Shown here piece after piece: positions 45,885 to 57,054 of a stretch of DNA of 64,000 nt (the stretch's first letter is position 1; each line of letters begins with the position of its first letter). Below the pieces are notes generated by a model. It saw only the letters and a program-made list of their open reading frames with translations. It was not told the origin of the DNA and searched no databases. Origin of the DNA: Arthonia radiata (lineage: Eukaryota; Ascomycota; Arthoniomycetes; Arthoniales; Arthoniaceae); NCBI GenBank assembly GCA_002989075.1, contig PSQN01000011.1:1-64000 (forward strand), written 5' to 3'. The position numbers and the translations under genes are program-made.

Positions 45885-46508
45885 CTAAGACGAGTACCTA
45901 TAAGCGTCCCGGCCGCTGAAGCCTCGTGCCCTAAGTTCACGTCGGAACTGCCTCGTCGGCAAGATGTCATCGACTGAGTGGACGCTCATCGTGTCTGATT
46001 CCGGGGGTGGTTGCGCTCGCAAGTCGTTCAATGCGGTCCTGATACTGGGGAGTGTTGCCGCCAGATCGTCCAGCTTGGGTTCCATCCTTCCCAGAGCGTG
46101 AACGGCAGCGAGGTTCAAGAAGACCGACAGTCGCGTATTACATCGCTGCACTCGATCCTTGAGGCTGTCAAGATTCTTGGTGCCAAACTGTATGCGGTCC
46201 CAAGTACGTCGGCGGCTTTCTTTCCAGATGACGACTTCGTACTTATTCAAGATTGCGTGCAGCTCCTTGAGGACGGATTGGCACCCAAAGAGCAGCTCGT
46301 CCCAATGCTGGCGGTCTTCGACGGTCCTCACTGAAAGCGATTGCGGTGCGTCGACTTCATTTTTGGCACGTTGCAGGTGGCCACGAAGTATGTGCAGCTC
46401 AGCTGTGATATCTGTATAGTTTCCGCATGCATCTCTCCAGCCTTTGTAGACATCGTTTGTGAGCTTGAGGACGGTGTAGATGTCAGAGGGAGAGAAGCCG
46501 AACGACAT
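45885..46508 (-). CDS. Fungal N-terminal STAND/NACHT-associated domain-like protein
   Basis: The ATG at 46508 gives 207 aa ending at TAG 45885-45887. The start MSFGFSPSDIYTVLKLTNDVYKGWRDACGNY (read in parts) and the following helical region (HILRGHLQRAKNEVDA, LKELHAILNKYEVV) resemble the all-helical N-terminal domain common on fungal STAND/NACHT and ankyrin proteins. That domain is thought to act in signalling or oligomerisation. Such domains usually precede a longer protein. Here the frame resumes directly after the stop (45884 to 45009), so truncation is likely or the gene model is incomplete. Confidence 0.6.
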   Translation of the reverse strand: MSFGFSPSDIYTVLKLTNDVYKGWRDACGNYTDITAELHILRGHLQRAKNEVDAPQSLSVRTVEDRQHWDELLFGCQSVLKELHAILNKYEVVIWKESRRRTWDRIQFGTKNLDSLKDRVQRCNTRLSVFLNLAAVHALGRMEPKLDDLAATLPSIRTALNDLRAQPPPESDTMSVHSVDDILPTRQFRRELRARGFSGRDAYRYSS

Positions 46509-47071
46509 AGTCAAGCGGCGCGAGAGATATCTAAGAAAGGAGGCTCGGGTCGCAGACGAGCAACGGAATAGGCGTCACGACGAGTGGAAGGGACAATAAG
46601 TTTCAGGTTGGTTTCAGTGCTGTGAAGCGCATCATCCAATGGATCGTACATGGACGTGAGGTGCGCCGGCTTAGCTTCCGTCTACGTATGTTGTTTAGGC
46701 CGTCTACCTTCGTGTCCAAGACATATCTTTTGTCGCAAAATCAGATGGGAGTCCCAGGTTGCGGATAACCTTGACACTACTGGGGTTGAGGCTGTGCGCC
46801 CCGCATACTGCCTGTAGGCAGACAGATGTACCTCTGGACCTGCATAATAGCAATGCGTGCTATTGTATAGCCGAGTCTTCAAGTAGGCCTCCACATAGAG
46901 GTTCTAATACTGTGATTTCCGGCAGACCTATGGCAGCTGAGAAGTCATGCAAAGAGCGACGGGGAAAAAGAACTTTTTCAAAGATGGTGTTGTGAATCCT
47001 TGATCGAGCGTCTGACGTGATGCCTGACTTTTCAGGTTCCCTGATTTACACTTCTGCAGTAACGTTACTAT
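46509..47071. other. Intergenic upstream of the LINE
   Basis: 563 bases of ordinary composition, containing the promoter side of the minus-strand gene. No gene is supported. Confidence 0.5.
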
Positions 47072-47243
47072 TCGAATCATGCTCGACGACTTCAACATTA
47101 CCTGCGACTTTTTGTGGATTTTGATTAATTCTGAGTGGTTGAACGCGTAGTCTTTGTTAAGATATACACTCTACTCCTCAAGCAGCCCGTTGGGCCTGTT
47201 TGCAGGCCTTCCCACCCCAATTCGGCGCTAATCCGCACCTACA

Positions 47244-48570
47244 ATGGCGCCAAGAACGCGCCACCAGCCACTAAACCCCCTTAAAGTTCTTAATAACGGC
47301 GTCGAGCTATCAGCAGACACAGAAATAACCCAGAATGGGCCAGAGCAAGAGTAGAAACAAGAGTAGGAGGGTCCGAGTGCCCTTCAGGAAGTTGCTGACA
47401 GCAAAAGGATCCGTAAGCCGTCAGCAAAGAAGCAGAAAAATAATAAATATACCGTAACAGAGATCGTAGAAGAAACAATATTAGCTACGCTTAGCTCTCT
47501 AGTTAAGCAGGTTAATAGGATAATAGGTCAGATAACGTCGATAGAGGTATTTATAGCGGCACTAGTAAAAGAGAATAAGAAGCTTAAGGCTTCTATTACA
47601 GGAAATAAAGGCTTTACGGGTATTGTAATCTTATAGACTAGACGAAATGTATATAGCGGCTCTACTGTTGCGATTACAAAAGATTCTATTCTAAAGCAAG
47701 CTTCGTACGTTAGAGTTAGTACTACTAGTATAGCGCGTAGCCTCGGTCTAGTGCAACTAACAACACTCTAACAACAAAGATTCTAGATATATAAGATCTC
47801 GCTTAACCTACGAGACATAAGTAAATTAGCGTAACAGAGCGTTAATCCGACGGACTCTATTGCAGTACGCTAGAAAATTTAAACTAGCTTTAAAAGCTTT
47901 AAGCCGCTTTATACAACTCGAATCTAGAAATTTATAAAATCGCAGGACAACAATATAGTTATAATTAGACTACTTAAGGAGGACAGAAAACGGTTTAGAA
48001 ACAGTATAGATATATAGATACGCCAATGTTTTAAGGGGGGCCGTGTATCTAACCGCCAATAGCACCTAGTAAAGCTTAATCGAGTTTTAAAAGACTTTAT
48101 ACTATATAACAGAGAGATAAGAGACAGCCTTAGAAAGGACTTCTATAAGAAGAACGGGTATTACCCGGTAGCGATCTGGTAAATCGAGCAGCAGAAGGAC
48201 TACAAGCAGTATTGCTCTGTTTCGATGTAGTTCGACAATATTAAGTAGTGTAACTTAATATTTTAGAAGACCGAGGTAAGTATTGGCGGGTACACGGTAT
48301 ACGCTAATTATTTTAAGCGTCGTTCGGTACTAGTATAATATATAAAGTGCCACCGATTTGGCTATAAAGCAGTCTAATACAGCAACGAAGAAGGCTGCGG
48401 CCGATGTAGCTAGAGAGGCTATATACACAAAGACTGCTCTAATAAACTATAGTGTATTAACTGCAGCTAGGCCTACTCGGCTTAGGTTACTTACTGCACA
48501 GAATTTAAGAATTAACGCCGTAATATGCGGTTTGAATGAGTATACACTAAGCCCGAACTATAGAGCATCA
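47244..48570 (+). pseudogene. LINE ORF1 pseudogene (nucleic-acid binding)
   Basis: The ATG at 47244 (MAPRTRHQPLNPLKVLNNGV) opens a frame with two early TAG stops near 47350. A lysine-rich segment follows, then a coiled-coil-like helix (VEETILATLSSLVKQVNRI at about 47470-47530). Zinc-knuckle remnants lie near 48345-48470 (KCHRFGYKAV, then GCGRCS, HKDCSN, CINCS). This is the usual ORF1 layout in Tad-clade LINEs. Stops and Cys-to-Tyr changes make it inactive. Confidence 0.75.
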
Positions 48571-48699
48571 GCTAATAGAGATAATATAGCTACTAGGGGC
48601 CTTCTCGGTACTTTAGTATAATATAGGTAAACGCAAGGTTACTTGCAATAGTATATTTAATAATAAGACATTGCGTAACTTTAGTGCTATTATAGTATA

Positions 48700-51600
48700 A
48701 AAGCCGTACTTGTTTCGTACAGCAAATTAGAGCCTAATAACTCTACCAGCAGTATTGTTATACTGAATATAGTTCCTTTCTATAGGTTGCTTTTGAGCGC
48801 AATCTACCGCTAATTTATAGTTAGATCGCTATTAAGCGGGCTTATAAATAAATAAGTTACTTAAGGCAATACCAGTAGCAATTAAGTCTATAGATATAGT
48901 AGCTGCTACGTTACACTTATCGATATAAGTTATCCTCTTATTTTTAGTTTATGTCCCGTCTATTAAGCTGTAAGCGGAAGAACAAGAAATTCTTAAGAAA
49001 TCCCTATAACTAATTATCAACGTAATTACAGAAACCAAGAAACAATATATTACGCTCGATATACTCGTTACTGGAGACTTTAACCGATACGATCTACTTT
49101 AAGGTAGCCCTAAAGCTACAGAACAAGGCCTTTAAGACAAAGCTAACGTACTGTATAAGCTTATTAGATCGCAGAATCTCTGTTCCTTGCTCTCGATAGG
49201 GACTATTACTTTTGAGGGGGCTCTCGGGTCGTCTACAATTGACCTTATTTTCGCGTTAGCTTAGCTCGCCGAGGAAGGTTTTAATGCTTAACTCTCCTCA
49301 ACAACCACGGATCGGATTATCTACCAGTTTAGACAGTCTTTGCAATTAAAGCGTCTGTAATAGTATAAGCTCAAAGATATAACTTTAGACAGGCCCCCTA
49401 AGCTAAAATTAATACCTGTATTTTAGAAGAAGTTTAGTACTAGAGCGTTGAGCGTACAATAGATCTAACAATCGATTTTTAAGAAGCAAGACTAGTAGAG
49501 GTAGTTTAGAAAGCTCTAAATCTATACTACCCTAGATACAAGCCTTCGCTGTACACGAAACGTTGGTGGTCGGTCGACCTTACGGTACTACAAAATAATT
49601 ACCGCCGCAAACGGAACGCAGCACGCTCTACTCGCCGCTAGGGTACTAAGTCCCAATATCTAAACCTAGTAGCAAGAGAGGCCCTACGTAAGTAGTTAAA
49701 AACAGTTAAGGCTAGGAAGAAAGACTACTAATTATCCTTTTTTAACGATACTAACAATATTTAAAGAGCCTTACGATATCTTAATTTAGTAAAGTCGAGC
49801 GCGTTTATATTGGTACCAGCAATTTAAGTAGATAGAACACTTTATACTAATAACGCATCGATTGCCAACAAACTAGTCTTAGCGTTCTTCTTATAAGTAC
49901 TAGACACGGCGGAGAAACAGCAACAGCCAGTTTTTTAGTAACTCTCCGATACTCCTCTTAGTAACGATAAGATCCGTAGGGCTGTTTTCGCCTGTAGTCT
50001 TAATAAAGCTCTAAGTCTTAATAAGCTGCCCGCGTCGGTATAGCAAAAGATATAGAAGCCGCTCGGTCCTTACGTCTGCCGCCTCTTTAAAAATAGCCTA
50101 GCCTAAGCGAAGCTATTAGAGTCGTAAAAAGCTGTAAAAATTGTTCTTCTTAAGAAGCAAGGCAAGCCTAACTATACAGCGTTTAAAGTATATCGCTTAA
50201 TTTCGTTACTCGCTATACTAGGGAAAGTACTAGAGTACTTAGTTGCTGAACGTATCTCTTTCTTAGCTAAAAAGCACTCGTTGCTATTTGCTATACATTT
50301 TAATAGCCGTAAACAACGCTCTACTGTTTAAGTATTAATATACTTTCAAGAAAGTATTTATGTAGTATAACGGTAGAAGAAAGTACTTTTAATAATTATA
50401 TTTAATAACAAGGGTACCTTTAACGGGGTCTCAAAAGCTATTCTTCTTATATAGCTGCGCAGTTAATAGATACTAGAGCAGCTTATACGCTAGATTAATA
50501 ACTTTTGCTCTAATAAGCAAGCATCTATACTTGTTAACGGATATAAATTATCTAAGGTCTTACTATATTAGGCTAGACTGCCGCAGAGGTCGTCTTTATC
50601 GCCTATATTATTTTTATTCTTTAATGCCGACCTAGTACAACACGATATACAAGGAGGAGACTTCTTTGCTTACGTTAATAACTACACGGCTTAGATAGTA
50701 GAAGACTCTACAGCAGACAACAGAGCCTAAATTAAAGCCAATTTACTGCTAATTCTCTATAAATAGAAAATAAACAGTGACGCAATATTTAAGGCCGAGA
50801 AGACACAATTCTGCTACTATACGTAGTACCGCGACAAAGCAGAAAGTTAGTGTCTTATATTTAAGGATTAAGAGATTCAACTTACTAGAGATACAAAGCT
50901 CTCAGAAGTTATATTCGACTTAACGCTCCGTTTTAATAAGCACGTTACTAATATAGCAGTAAAAGTAACTAAAGCGGCCCTCGCACTATAGCGTCTTCGA
51001 GACTTGCGCCCGGTTGTCGCTTGCTAACTATTTACTTTAACGATTGCACCGGTAGAAGACTACGCTTTACCTGTTTAGTTACAGTAGGTAGCATTAGGGC
51101 TTCTACGTTAATTTTATAAGAGCTAACGTATCGCCGCAGCGTCGATTACGGGAGGGTTTCGATTTAACTTGTTAACAGTTCTAAAGTGCGAGACGGCTAT
51201 CGCGCCGTTCTTAGAGCGCTATTTATTGTAAGCTTAGGCCTTCTAAATAGCGATAAATACTCTACTAACTCGATATCCTCTATAGAGACAACGTATTAGC
51301 CAAAGTAGGCGATTTTTAAGTTCTCTACAAGGTATTTAGAAACAATTTAGCGATATAGATATCGCTCGTCTAAAGGTAATTAAGCTATTCTATATACCTT
51401 TATAGAGACTGCTGCTAAAAGTAGAGGTTCTCTAACGAGAGGAAGCTATAAAGAAAACTAGTATACGACGGGTTAGTAATATATTTACAGACGCCTTAAT
51501 CCAGAAAGGGCGTTTAGACCTAAATATATAGCATTCTAGAGGCTATTAGGTATCTATCCGGGTCGTTGACTACTAGGCACTATACGTAGGTAAACTACTT

Positions 51601-52450
51601 ACTATTAAGTAGGCTATAATTACAGTAGTACTGCTATATTAGATAGTTGGCCTAGTTACAGTCTATTTAGACTATCTAGCAGCGATCTAGTTAATCTAAC
51701 GACCGAAGCATTAATTAGGGCAAGCAGTTCTACGTAGAATACTTAAATTAGTATATATACAGATAAGCTTTTACTAGTGTTCTAGTTACTCTAAGATAAC
51801 TAGCAACGAGTACGTTCATCGGTTAGCTAAGCTAGCTACGCTACGTAAAGAAGAAATTAGGGATACAACAAGGTACTACTTAACAGTTAAGAGCAAGATT
51901 TATAGACAGAAATTATAACCGGTAGAGAGATTAATAGCAGATATACGTAGTAAGTAAATTACAAGGCATATTAACAAGGCTCTAATAGTACGGCCGTATC
52001 TCAAGAAGCTATATAACTCTCTTTTACGATAGAGCGCAGCAATTCTATGTTAGTTAGAAATAGAGAAAGCTAAGCTTAACGATTATCTATAAAAAATTAA
52101 GACAGCTAATACTAATTTATACGAATACAGGTAGCTAGAGACAGTATAACACTTTCTCTTTTATTATCTAAGATAAAGAGAATACTGCGGTAAGCTACTT
52201 AGTTACCCTCGATTTAGTAATGTTGCGGCCTTTGTTAGTATATACTCAGCGACTAAACTCTCTACTAGGGAACTAAGAGATAGTCTATTATCGAAGTAGG
52301 CTCTAAATCTAGTAGCGATTGCTGCTACTATTAAGTACGCCTATGCTACAGGGCGTCTCTTATACTAAGGATAGTACTTATCTACGCACGCCTCTCCGCC
52401 GGCCTACCGCACCTTCGCACTACGCCGCTAAAAACTAGTGTACCTATAAG
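48700..52450 (+). pseudogene. LINE ORF2 pseudogene (endonuclease, RT, RNase H)
   Basis: The endonuclease segment DILVTGDFNRYDLL and SSTIDLIFA lies at about 49060-49260. RT is at about 50170-50830, with YRLISLLAILGKVLEYLVAE, LPQRSSLSPILFLFFNADLV and the active-site box FAYVNNYTA. VNN at 50674-50682 stands where VDD is expected. An RNase H-like start IFTDALIQKGRLDLNI lies near 51480-51530. The gene is full of TAG/TAA at Gln and Trp positions and is non-functional. The exact start is not determined. Confidence 0.8.
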
Positions 52451-52719
52451 CATTAACCTATAAATTAACAGGCTTCATTGTAGAGCTCAGCGGGAGTCCT
52501 GCGTTAATTTATACTACCCCCTTCTTTCCTCCGCCACCTACCCACTCTTACACCTATCGACCTACGCACACGTCTAAGTGCTCAGACAGCTAGATAGACG
52601 GCTTTCAGGCAATCAGGAGGCTCCTTTTGGTAAGACGAGGATTAATTATGACTGCTGTTGAGCAGAATTGCTATATATAGTACTTACGTATGCTCATGCC
52701 CACTAGGGCGACACGGCAC

Positions 52720-52748
52720 CTAAATAAATCAATCAATCAATCAATCAA
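52720..52748 (+). repeat. (AATC)n tail of the LINE
   Basis: About six tandem AATC/AATA units following CCT at the 3' end of the LINE, immediately before the right-hand target duplication. Confidence 0.85.
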
Positions 52749-52762
52749 TCGAATCATGCTCG

Positions 52763-53576
52763 TTCAAATACATGGAAGGTCTGCTTCCGCTTGGTCTGGC
52801 ACAGCTGTGTGTACATCGACTCGCGTGATGCACATCCGGCACTCAACGCCATCGTTGACGTCAAAATCGAGGCAGCAGCAAGAAGGGAAAGTCGTTCTCT
52901 TTCCTATCGAGCGATTCAGTCAACATAGTTCTGTGGAGAAACTGAAGAATGGGTTGCCATCATGCAGTCTGATTTAGCAGCGGGGTCCCTGCAGACGAGG
53001 TGCGAAGCCACCGTCATTGACCGGAGCATGGTGAAGATCAGATGAAATCAACCTCACACAACGACCCTCGTATTTGCTTTCGATCTCGCTGGTCTCATAT
53101 TTCCTCGCGGTATACGTAAGCCTAGAAGTATGTGATCGGAGACACGGAAATGATACTGTTAGCAAATAATCTTGACCAACATCTTCAGACTTTCGGATCG
53201 CTGTTACGATAGGTGACTCTGACATGGATTTAAGCTGATCAAAGTACCTTCATCAAGCCTACGAGCTACCTAATCGACAAGCTTCTACCCACCCAAAGAC
53301 ACCGGCTGGATTGAACTAAGACCGGTATCTGACCTGGCCTCATTTGTTGGAAACAGTGCGTCGTGCAAGGCCAACATATCACTGGAGAGCGTCAATCGTT
53401 AGTATGCACCTACGTCTTACTTAGCAGCTCATAGGGGCCGCGTATTACGCCTTTGTGAGTTTAATTCGTGATGTGCACGCCCCTACGCAAGGCAGAAAGA
53501 CGCGACAACACCGCTGCCCTCAAGAAGAATGTGCTCTTTTTCAACTGCCCGTCGGCTAGACTCGGCGCACCACCCG
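52763..53576. other. Intergenic
   Basis: 814 bases to the right of the LINE. Short ORFs have no recognisable domain, and no gene is supported. Confidence 0.5.
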
Positions 53577-53828
53577 CTACTCACCCCCGTATTTGGATCC
53601 CTCCGCCTTGCGCGCGTCGGTCAGCTCCTTCTCCTGTTGATCCCAGTATTCTTGCTTGACATTGTGAGCCTCGCCGTTGGTCACGGCCGGAAACTTGGCA
53701 TGCGAGGCTTCCGGGTCGAGGTGCTTGTGCTCCTCGTCGACGTCCTCCTTCTCCTCGCGTACGTTGAGGATATCCCAGGCGGAGTGGATCGCCTTTTTGA
53801 TGCGGGACTCATGGTCGACGGCGCTCAT
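53577..53828 (-). CDS. Small hydrophilic conserved-type hypothetical protein
   Basis: 83 aa from the ATG at 53828 (MSAVDHESRIKKAIHSAWDI) to the stop at 53577. The protein is very polar and charged, with KQEYWDQQEKELTDARKAE near the C-terminus, and resembles small heat- or stress-type hydrophilic proteins of fungi. The frame is open 72 codons further upstream, but that part reads as untranslated, low-quality sequence. I cannot name the family; assignment as a gene rests on composition and start context. Confidence 0.5.
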   Translation of the reverse strand: MSAVDHESRIKKAIHSAWDILNVREEKEDVDEEHKHLDPEASHAKFPAVTNGEAHNVKQEYWDQQEKELTDARKAEGSKYGGE

Positions 53829-54199
53829 TGTAGAAAGGCCTGTTGTGATGTCTGAAGAGTGGAGCGATGGCTTGATTAGGTGCTCGCGGTGTTGCTGGAC
53901 GTGAACAGAGGCTGTTGATCTCTGGAGGCCTAGAGTAAGGAAGGATATAGATATTTCGAGACAGCGTTGCAAAGGGCGAGGACAGCTGTGCTTAGGTAGT
54001 GCCAAGGAGGCTCCAAGTACAGCTAGATAGGAAGTCAGCATCACATTGTGACGCGCGTCGCAAGTGACAATCTCGTTGCCAAATATTTACGATCACTAGC
54101 GACGCAGGATGCGCTCTGAGCCACTTGTCACTCAAAGTTGGGCCACCAGCCTGTTCAACGATCCATCGCTCGCAGCGGATCGGTTAGGAGTATGGGACG

Positions 54200-54301
54200 A
54201 ACAAGACAGGGTGATGAACAAGACAGGGTGATGAACAAGACAGGGTGATGAACAAGACAGGGTGATGAACAAGACAGGGTGATGAACAAGACAGGGTGAT
54301 G
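54200..54301 (+). repeat. Perfect 17 bp x 6 minisatellite
   Basis: AACAAGACAGGGTGATG is repeated six times without a single mismatch in 102 bases. The 17 bp period shifts the reading frame at every unit, so a coding role is unlikely. It lies in intergenic DNA. Confidence 0.97.
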
Positions 54302-55024
54302 AACAGAGTTTGCACTAAAGTAACCATGGCTCCGGGAGCTTCTTGCGAGGTAGCCATGTCAGATAGTGTCAGCACATGGTGTTGGAGATGTCACGCCAGC
54401 GCTGTCGACTGCCATGCGTTTACTACCAGTCTTACGCTTTTGAAATATGACAATAGCAATCGAACGCGCAACACATGCGCACCAAGGCTCAGTCTACCAA
54501 CACAACACGCACAAAGCACATACGCTCGTGCTCACGCCAAGCGGTCCGACCATGGAGACATCGCAGGAAATAGAAACTACTGTGAACTTGCCCAGGAACG
54601 AGATGTCAGCACAGTCCCTACTGCACTTGATCAGGGTTTCGGGCAAAGCATTTTGAGACAGCGCTCGCGCGCTACCTGCCGGGCGATGATGTTGAAACAA
54701 TGGATTTGAGTGCGTAGATCTTCCAAGGCTTACCATCCTGTACGTGTCCACAACCTTTCCAGGAGCTACCATGAACGTCCTTTCATGACGATCAGCTCGT
54801 CAGAGGCTGTAGGGTGTCGTGGCTTCCACGCCTCGGCTTGGGCGAGTGCGTGTCTCTCCAGTGCTTCGGAAGGACAGGCTTCAAACTCTGTGCCTGACAG
54901 CGAGAGAAAGACTGGACTCGGCGTCGTGTCCATTTCACTGTGAAACCTAGTGAACATATCCCTACGAATCTCCAGCGCCGGTCCGTCGTCTCAAACGACT
55001 TGCAAATGGCTTTTTCTTCACGTG
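54302..55024. other. Intergenic, possible gene remnants
   Basis: Several ORFs of 60-137 codons on both strands without recognisable domains. A minus-strand frame at 54957-54766 could be a 3' exon of the ORF at 55025-55402, but no splice pair convinced me. Confidence 0.35.
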
Positions 55025-55402
55025 TTACTGCATTTTATACCCTGGTCGCAAACCTCGATGTTGACACTCATTCTCGCCTTGTCCTTCGCTGGATTCCACT
55101 GCCAGACCGAGGGCGGCGTGACACTCGTCCGGGTTGACTTTAATGCGTATGGCTAGTCGAGCCTCGCCGCCTGACCTCTCACGGTAATATAGAGCCTTGT
55201 CATCAATTCGCTCCATGCTCTCGGTCATGGCCACCTCGAAAGAGACTGGAGGCATGACGTCTTTGCGACTTGATAGAAGACTCGTTTGCTGCTCCAGTGA
55301 ATCCTTGCTGCCCAGTTGTATTTTGCCGTAATAGATAAAAGTGACTTGCGAAGATATGAGCTCGTTATATAGAGATGCATGCTTCGAGGTCTGTGGTAGC
55401 AC
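55025..55402 (-). CDS. Hypothetical ORF, weak support
   Basis: Not recognised. A 125-codon frame has coding-like amino-acid balance (VTFIYYGKIQLG, VSFEVAMTESMERIDDKALY, ARLAIRIKVNPDECHAALG), but it has no signal peptide or domain and its start is uncertain. It may be one exon of a larger gene, or chance. Confidence 0.25.
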   Translation of the reverse strand: MLPQTSKHASLYNELISSQVTFIYYGKIQLGSKDSLEQQTSLLSSRKDVMPPVSFEVAMTESMERIDDKALYYRERSGGEARLAIRIKVNPDECHAALGLAVESSEGQGENECQHRGLRPGYKMQ

Positions 55403-55750
55403 TTACAGTTTCCTTCGGGGGCCCACTGTTTGACATACGACGGACCGCCAGCGTGTCCTCACCTTTCCGCCGGCTGGTTGAACACTCCACCCTCGTGCGT
55501 ACACTCGAGCATTGTATGCGTCGTTAACTTGTCAGATTCACAAGCCGACTTGTGTATGGGCAGCTTGATAGGCCTAAAAGTGGTTGCAATCGTGAAATTT
55601 GGCCTTTAGTTTCCAGGGCACCAGGGAGAAACACACTTGGCACGCATACTGCGGGGCGTTTGCGATTTTTATATATTCAACATTAAGACATCCTTTCGAT
55701 TTCGCGGTGCCACGTTCGTGCAAAAACGACGAACATCTTGTCCACATGAA
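55403..55750. other. Intergenic upstream of tRNA-Arg
   Basis: 348 bases without a supported gene. Confidence 0.45.
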
Positions 55751-55837
55751 GGACTCGTGGCCTAATGGTAAGGCGTCAGATTTCGGTTTCATTCTGCAAA
55801 TCTCTGAAGATTGTGGGTTCGAGTCCCATCGAGTTCG
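55751..55837 (+). tRNA. tRNA-Arg(UCG) with a 15 nt intron
   Basis: The sequence folds as a cloverleaf. The acceptor stem is GGACTCG (55751-55757) with CGAGTTC (55830-55836), including one G-U pair. The D stem is GCC/GGC, the anticodon stem TCAGA (55776-55780) with TCTGA (55803-55807), and the T stem GTGGG/CCCAT around TTCGAGT. The anticodon TCG is at 55783-55785. A 15 nt insertion (55787-55801) one base 3' of the anticodon is in the canonical place for a nuclear tRNA intron. A run of T follows from 55838, as expected for RNA polymerase III termination. Confidence 0.95.
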
Positions 55838-55855
55838 TTTTTGTTTTTGCTTTTG
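55838..55855 (+). terminator. T-rich RNA polymerase III terminator
   Basis: TTTTTGTTTTTGCTTTTG immediately follows the tRNA-Arg gene. Confidence 0.7.
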
Positions 55856-56087
55856 CTCTTGCTATTGGCGAGGAGAACGTTAAGTGTTTTGAGTTTTTGA
55901 TGGTTGTAGGGGAGAACGTGAGGGTGGGGGCGGGGGAAAGTGGAAAACATCCATGCTTCAAGATCTTGGTATTTGGCATTACATATACAGTCGCTGCCTT
56001 ACGCAGCTGCAAGTAAAAGTATAAGGCTGCATGAGATGCACGAATCATACAAAGTTTCGTGGAAGTCTCGTCGTCGAGTGATGACGC

Positions 56088-57054
56088 TCACTTGGTCTTG
56101 CGGTTCAACCCTAGCTTCTTCCGCTCTGCGACGTCGCCCTCTGCAAGCCACTGGCTGGCGCGGATGAGCTGTACCACGTTCACGTACTGCTTGACGAGCA
56201 TGCCACCGCCGCTGACTGCCGCAAGGATCCAAGGAACGGTGCTGTCCATCTTGTTGGCGCGAGCCATCTCCATAGCGTGTGCGCTCCACGGTGTCGTCCA
56301 GAGTACGGAGGGGCTTGAAGGTGTACCAGGCGAGGAAGGAAACTTTTCATTCGCTTGAAGAAGAGACGGAGAAAGCTTCGGCGAGGAGAAAGAGAGTAGG
56401 TAGAGCGCGATCCAGAACAGCTCGTTGAGCGCGCAGAAAGTGAACAGGACGATCTAGAAATGTCAGCGAAGACAGCCTGAAGCTCAGACGAAATCCAGCA
56501 CTCACGTTCGATGAATAGTACATCGTCAACACCCAGCTTCTGCCCTTCTCAATCTTCTTGTGGCTGTGACTCTTTCCGCCCATCGTGAGCGTAGCGTACA
56601 TGTGCATGTAGTGGCTCGCAAGGTCCAGCGAAATCAGACCCTGGAAGACGATGCTCCATCGCGGGAACGCGCTCGCGAGGAATACCAGCAAGCACGACGT
56701 GGTGCATCGATCAGTGACCATGTCCAATACCGCGCCAAACTTGGTTGATTGCGAGTATCTTCGCGCCGCAACGCCGTCGAGCGCGTCAAGTAGACAAGAG
56801 ATGCTGTAGAGGAAGGAGCATGTTCGCGGATGTAAGGGCATGTAGTAGAGCGAGGCGATCGCCAGCACAATGCGAGAGTATCCTTTGAGCGCATTTAGCA
56901 CCGAGTCGCAAGAAGCGTCCTCCAGTGTGATAAGCTTACCGATGAGATTGGGTACGAAGACGAAGATGTTCTCCTCGTGTTCTGGCTGAGCTGCCTGCGC
57001 AGGCGTCATGGCAGACCCGTTCGTTTGATGACGGGGTGACTTGCGCACGCTCAT
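56088..57054 (-). CDS. PIS1: Phosphatidylinositol synthase (CDP-diacylglycerol-inositol 3-phosphatidyltransferase)
   Basis: Three exons: 57054-56940, 56882-56506 and 56453-56088. Introns of 57 and 52 nt start GTAAGC and GTGAGT and splice in phase to 285 aa. The CDP-alcohol phosphotransferase signature D-x2-D-G-x2-A-R-x8-G-x3-D-x3-D is complete (DALDGVAAR near residue 74, then G, D and D at the right spacing). ENIFVFVPNLIGYSRIVLAI and MPLHPRTC are typical of eukaryotic PI synthase. Several membrane segments fit an ER enzyme that makes phosphatidylinositol from CDP-diacylglycerol and inositol. The C-terminus is basic. It is encoded 250 bases from the tRNA-Arg gene, on the opposite strand. Confidence 0.94.

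Larger units (their letters stand above)
47072..52762 (+). mobile_element. Tad-like LINE retrotransposon with 14 bp TSD, RIP-damaged
   Basis: TCGAATCATGCTCG occurs at 47072-47085 and again at 52749-52762, directly flanking 47086-52748. This is the target duplication of a target-primed LINE insertion. The 3' end is CACCTAAATAAATC followed by AATC repeats (52720-52748), a short tandem-repeat tail as in fungal Tad elements. ORF1, endonuclease, RT and RNase H are recognisable in order, all with RIP-type stops. At 5.66 kb, with an ORF1 start 160 bases from the left end, it is near full length. Confidence 0.93.

Noticed and set aside
54200-54301. CRISPR-like array
   Set aside because: Units are contiguous without spacers and the organism is eukaryotic; it is a minisatellite.
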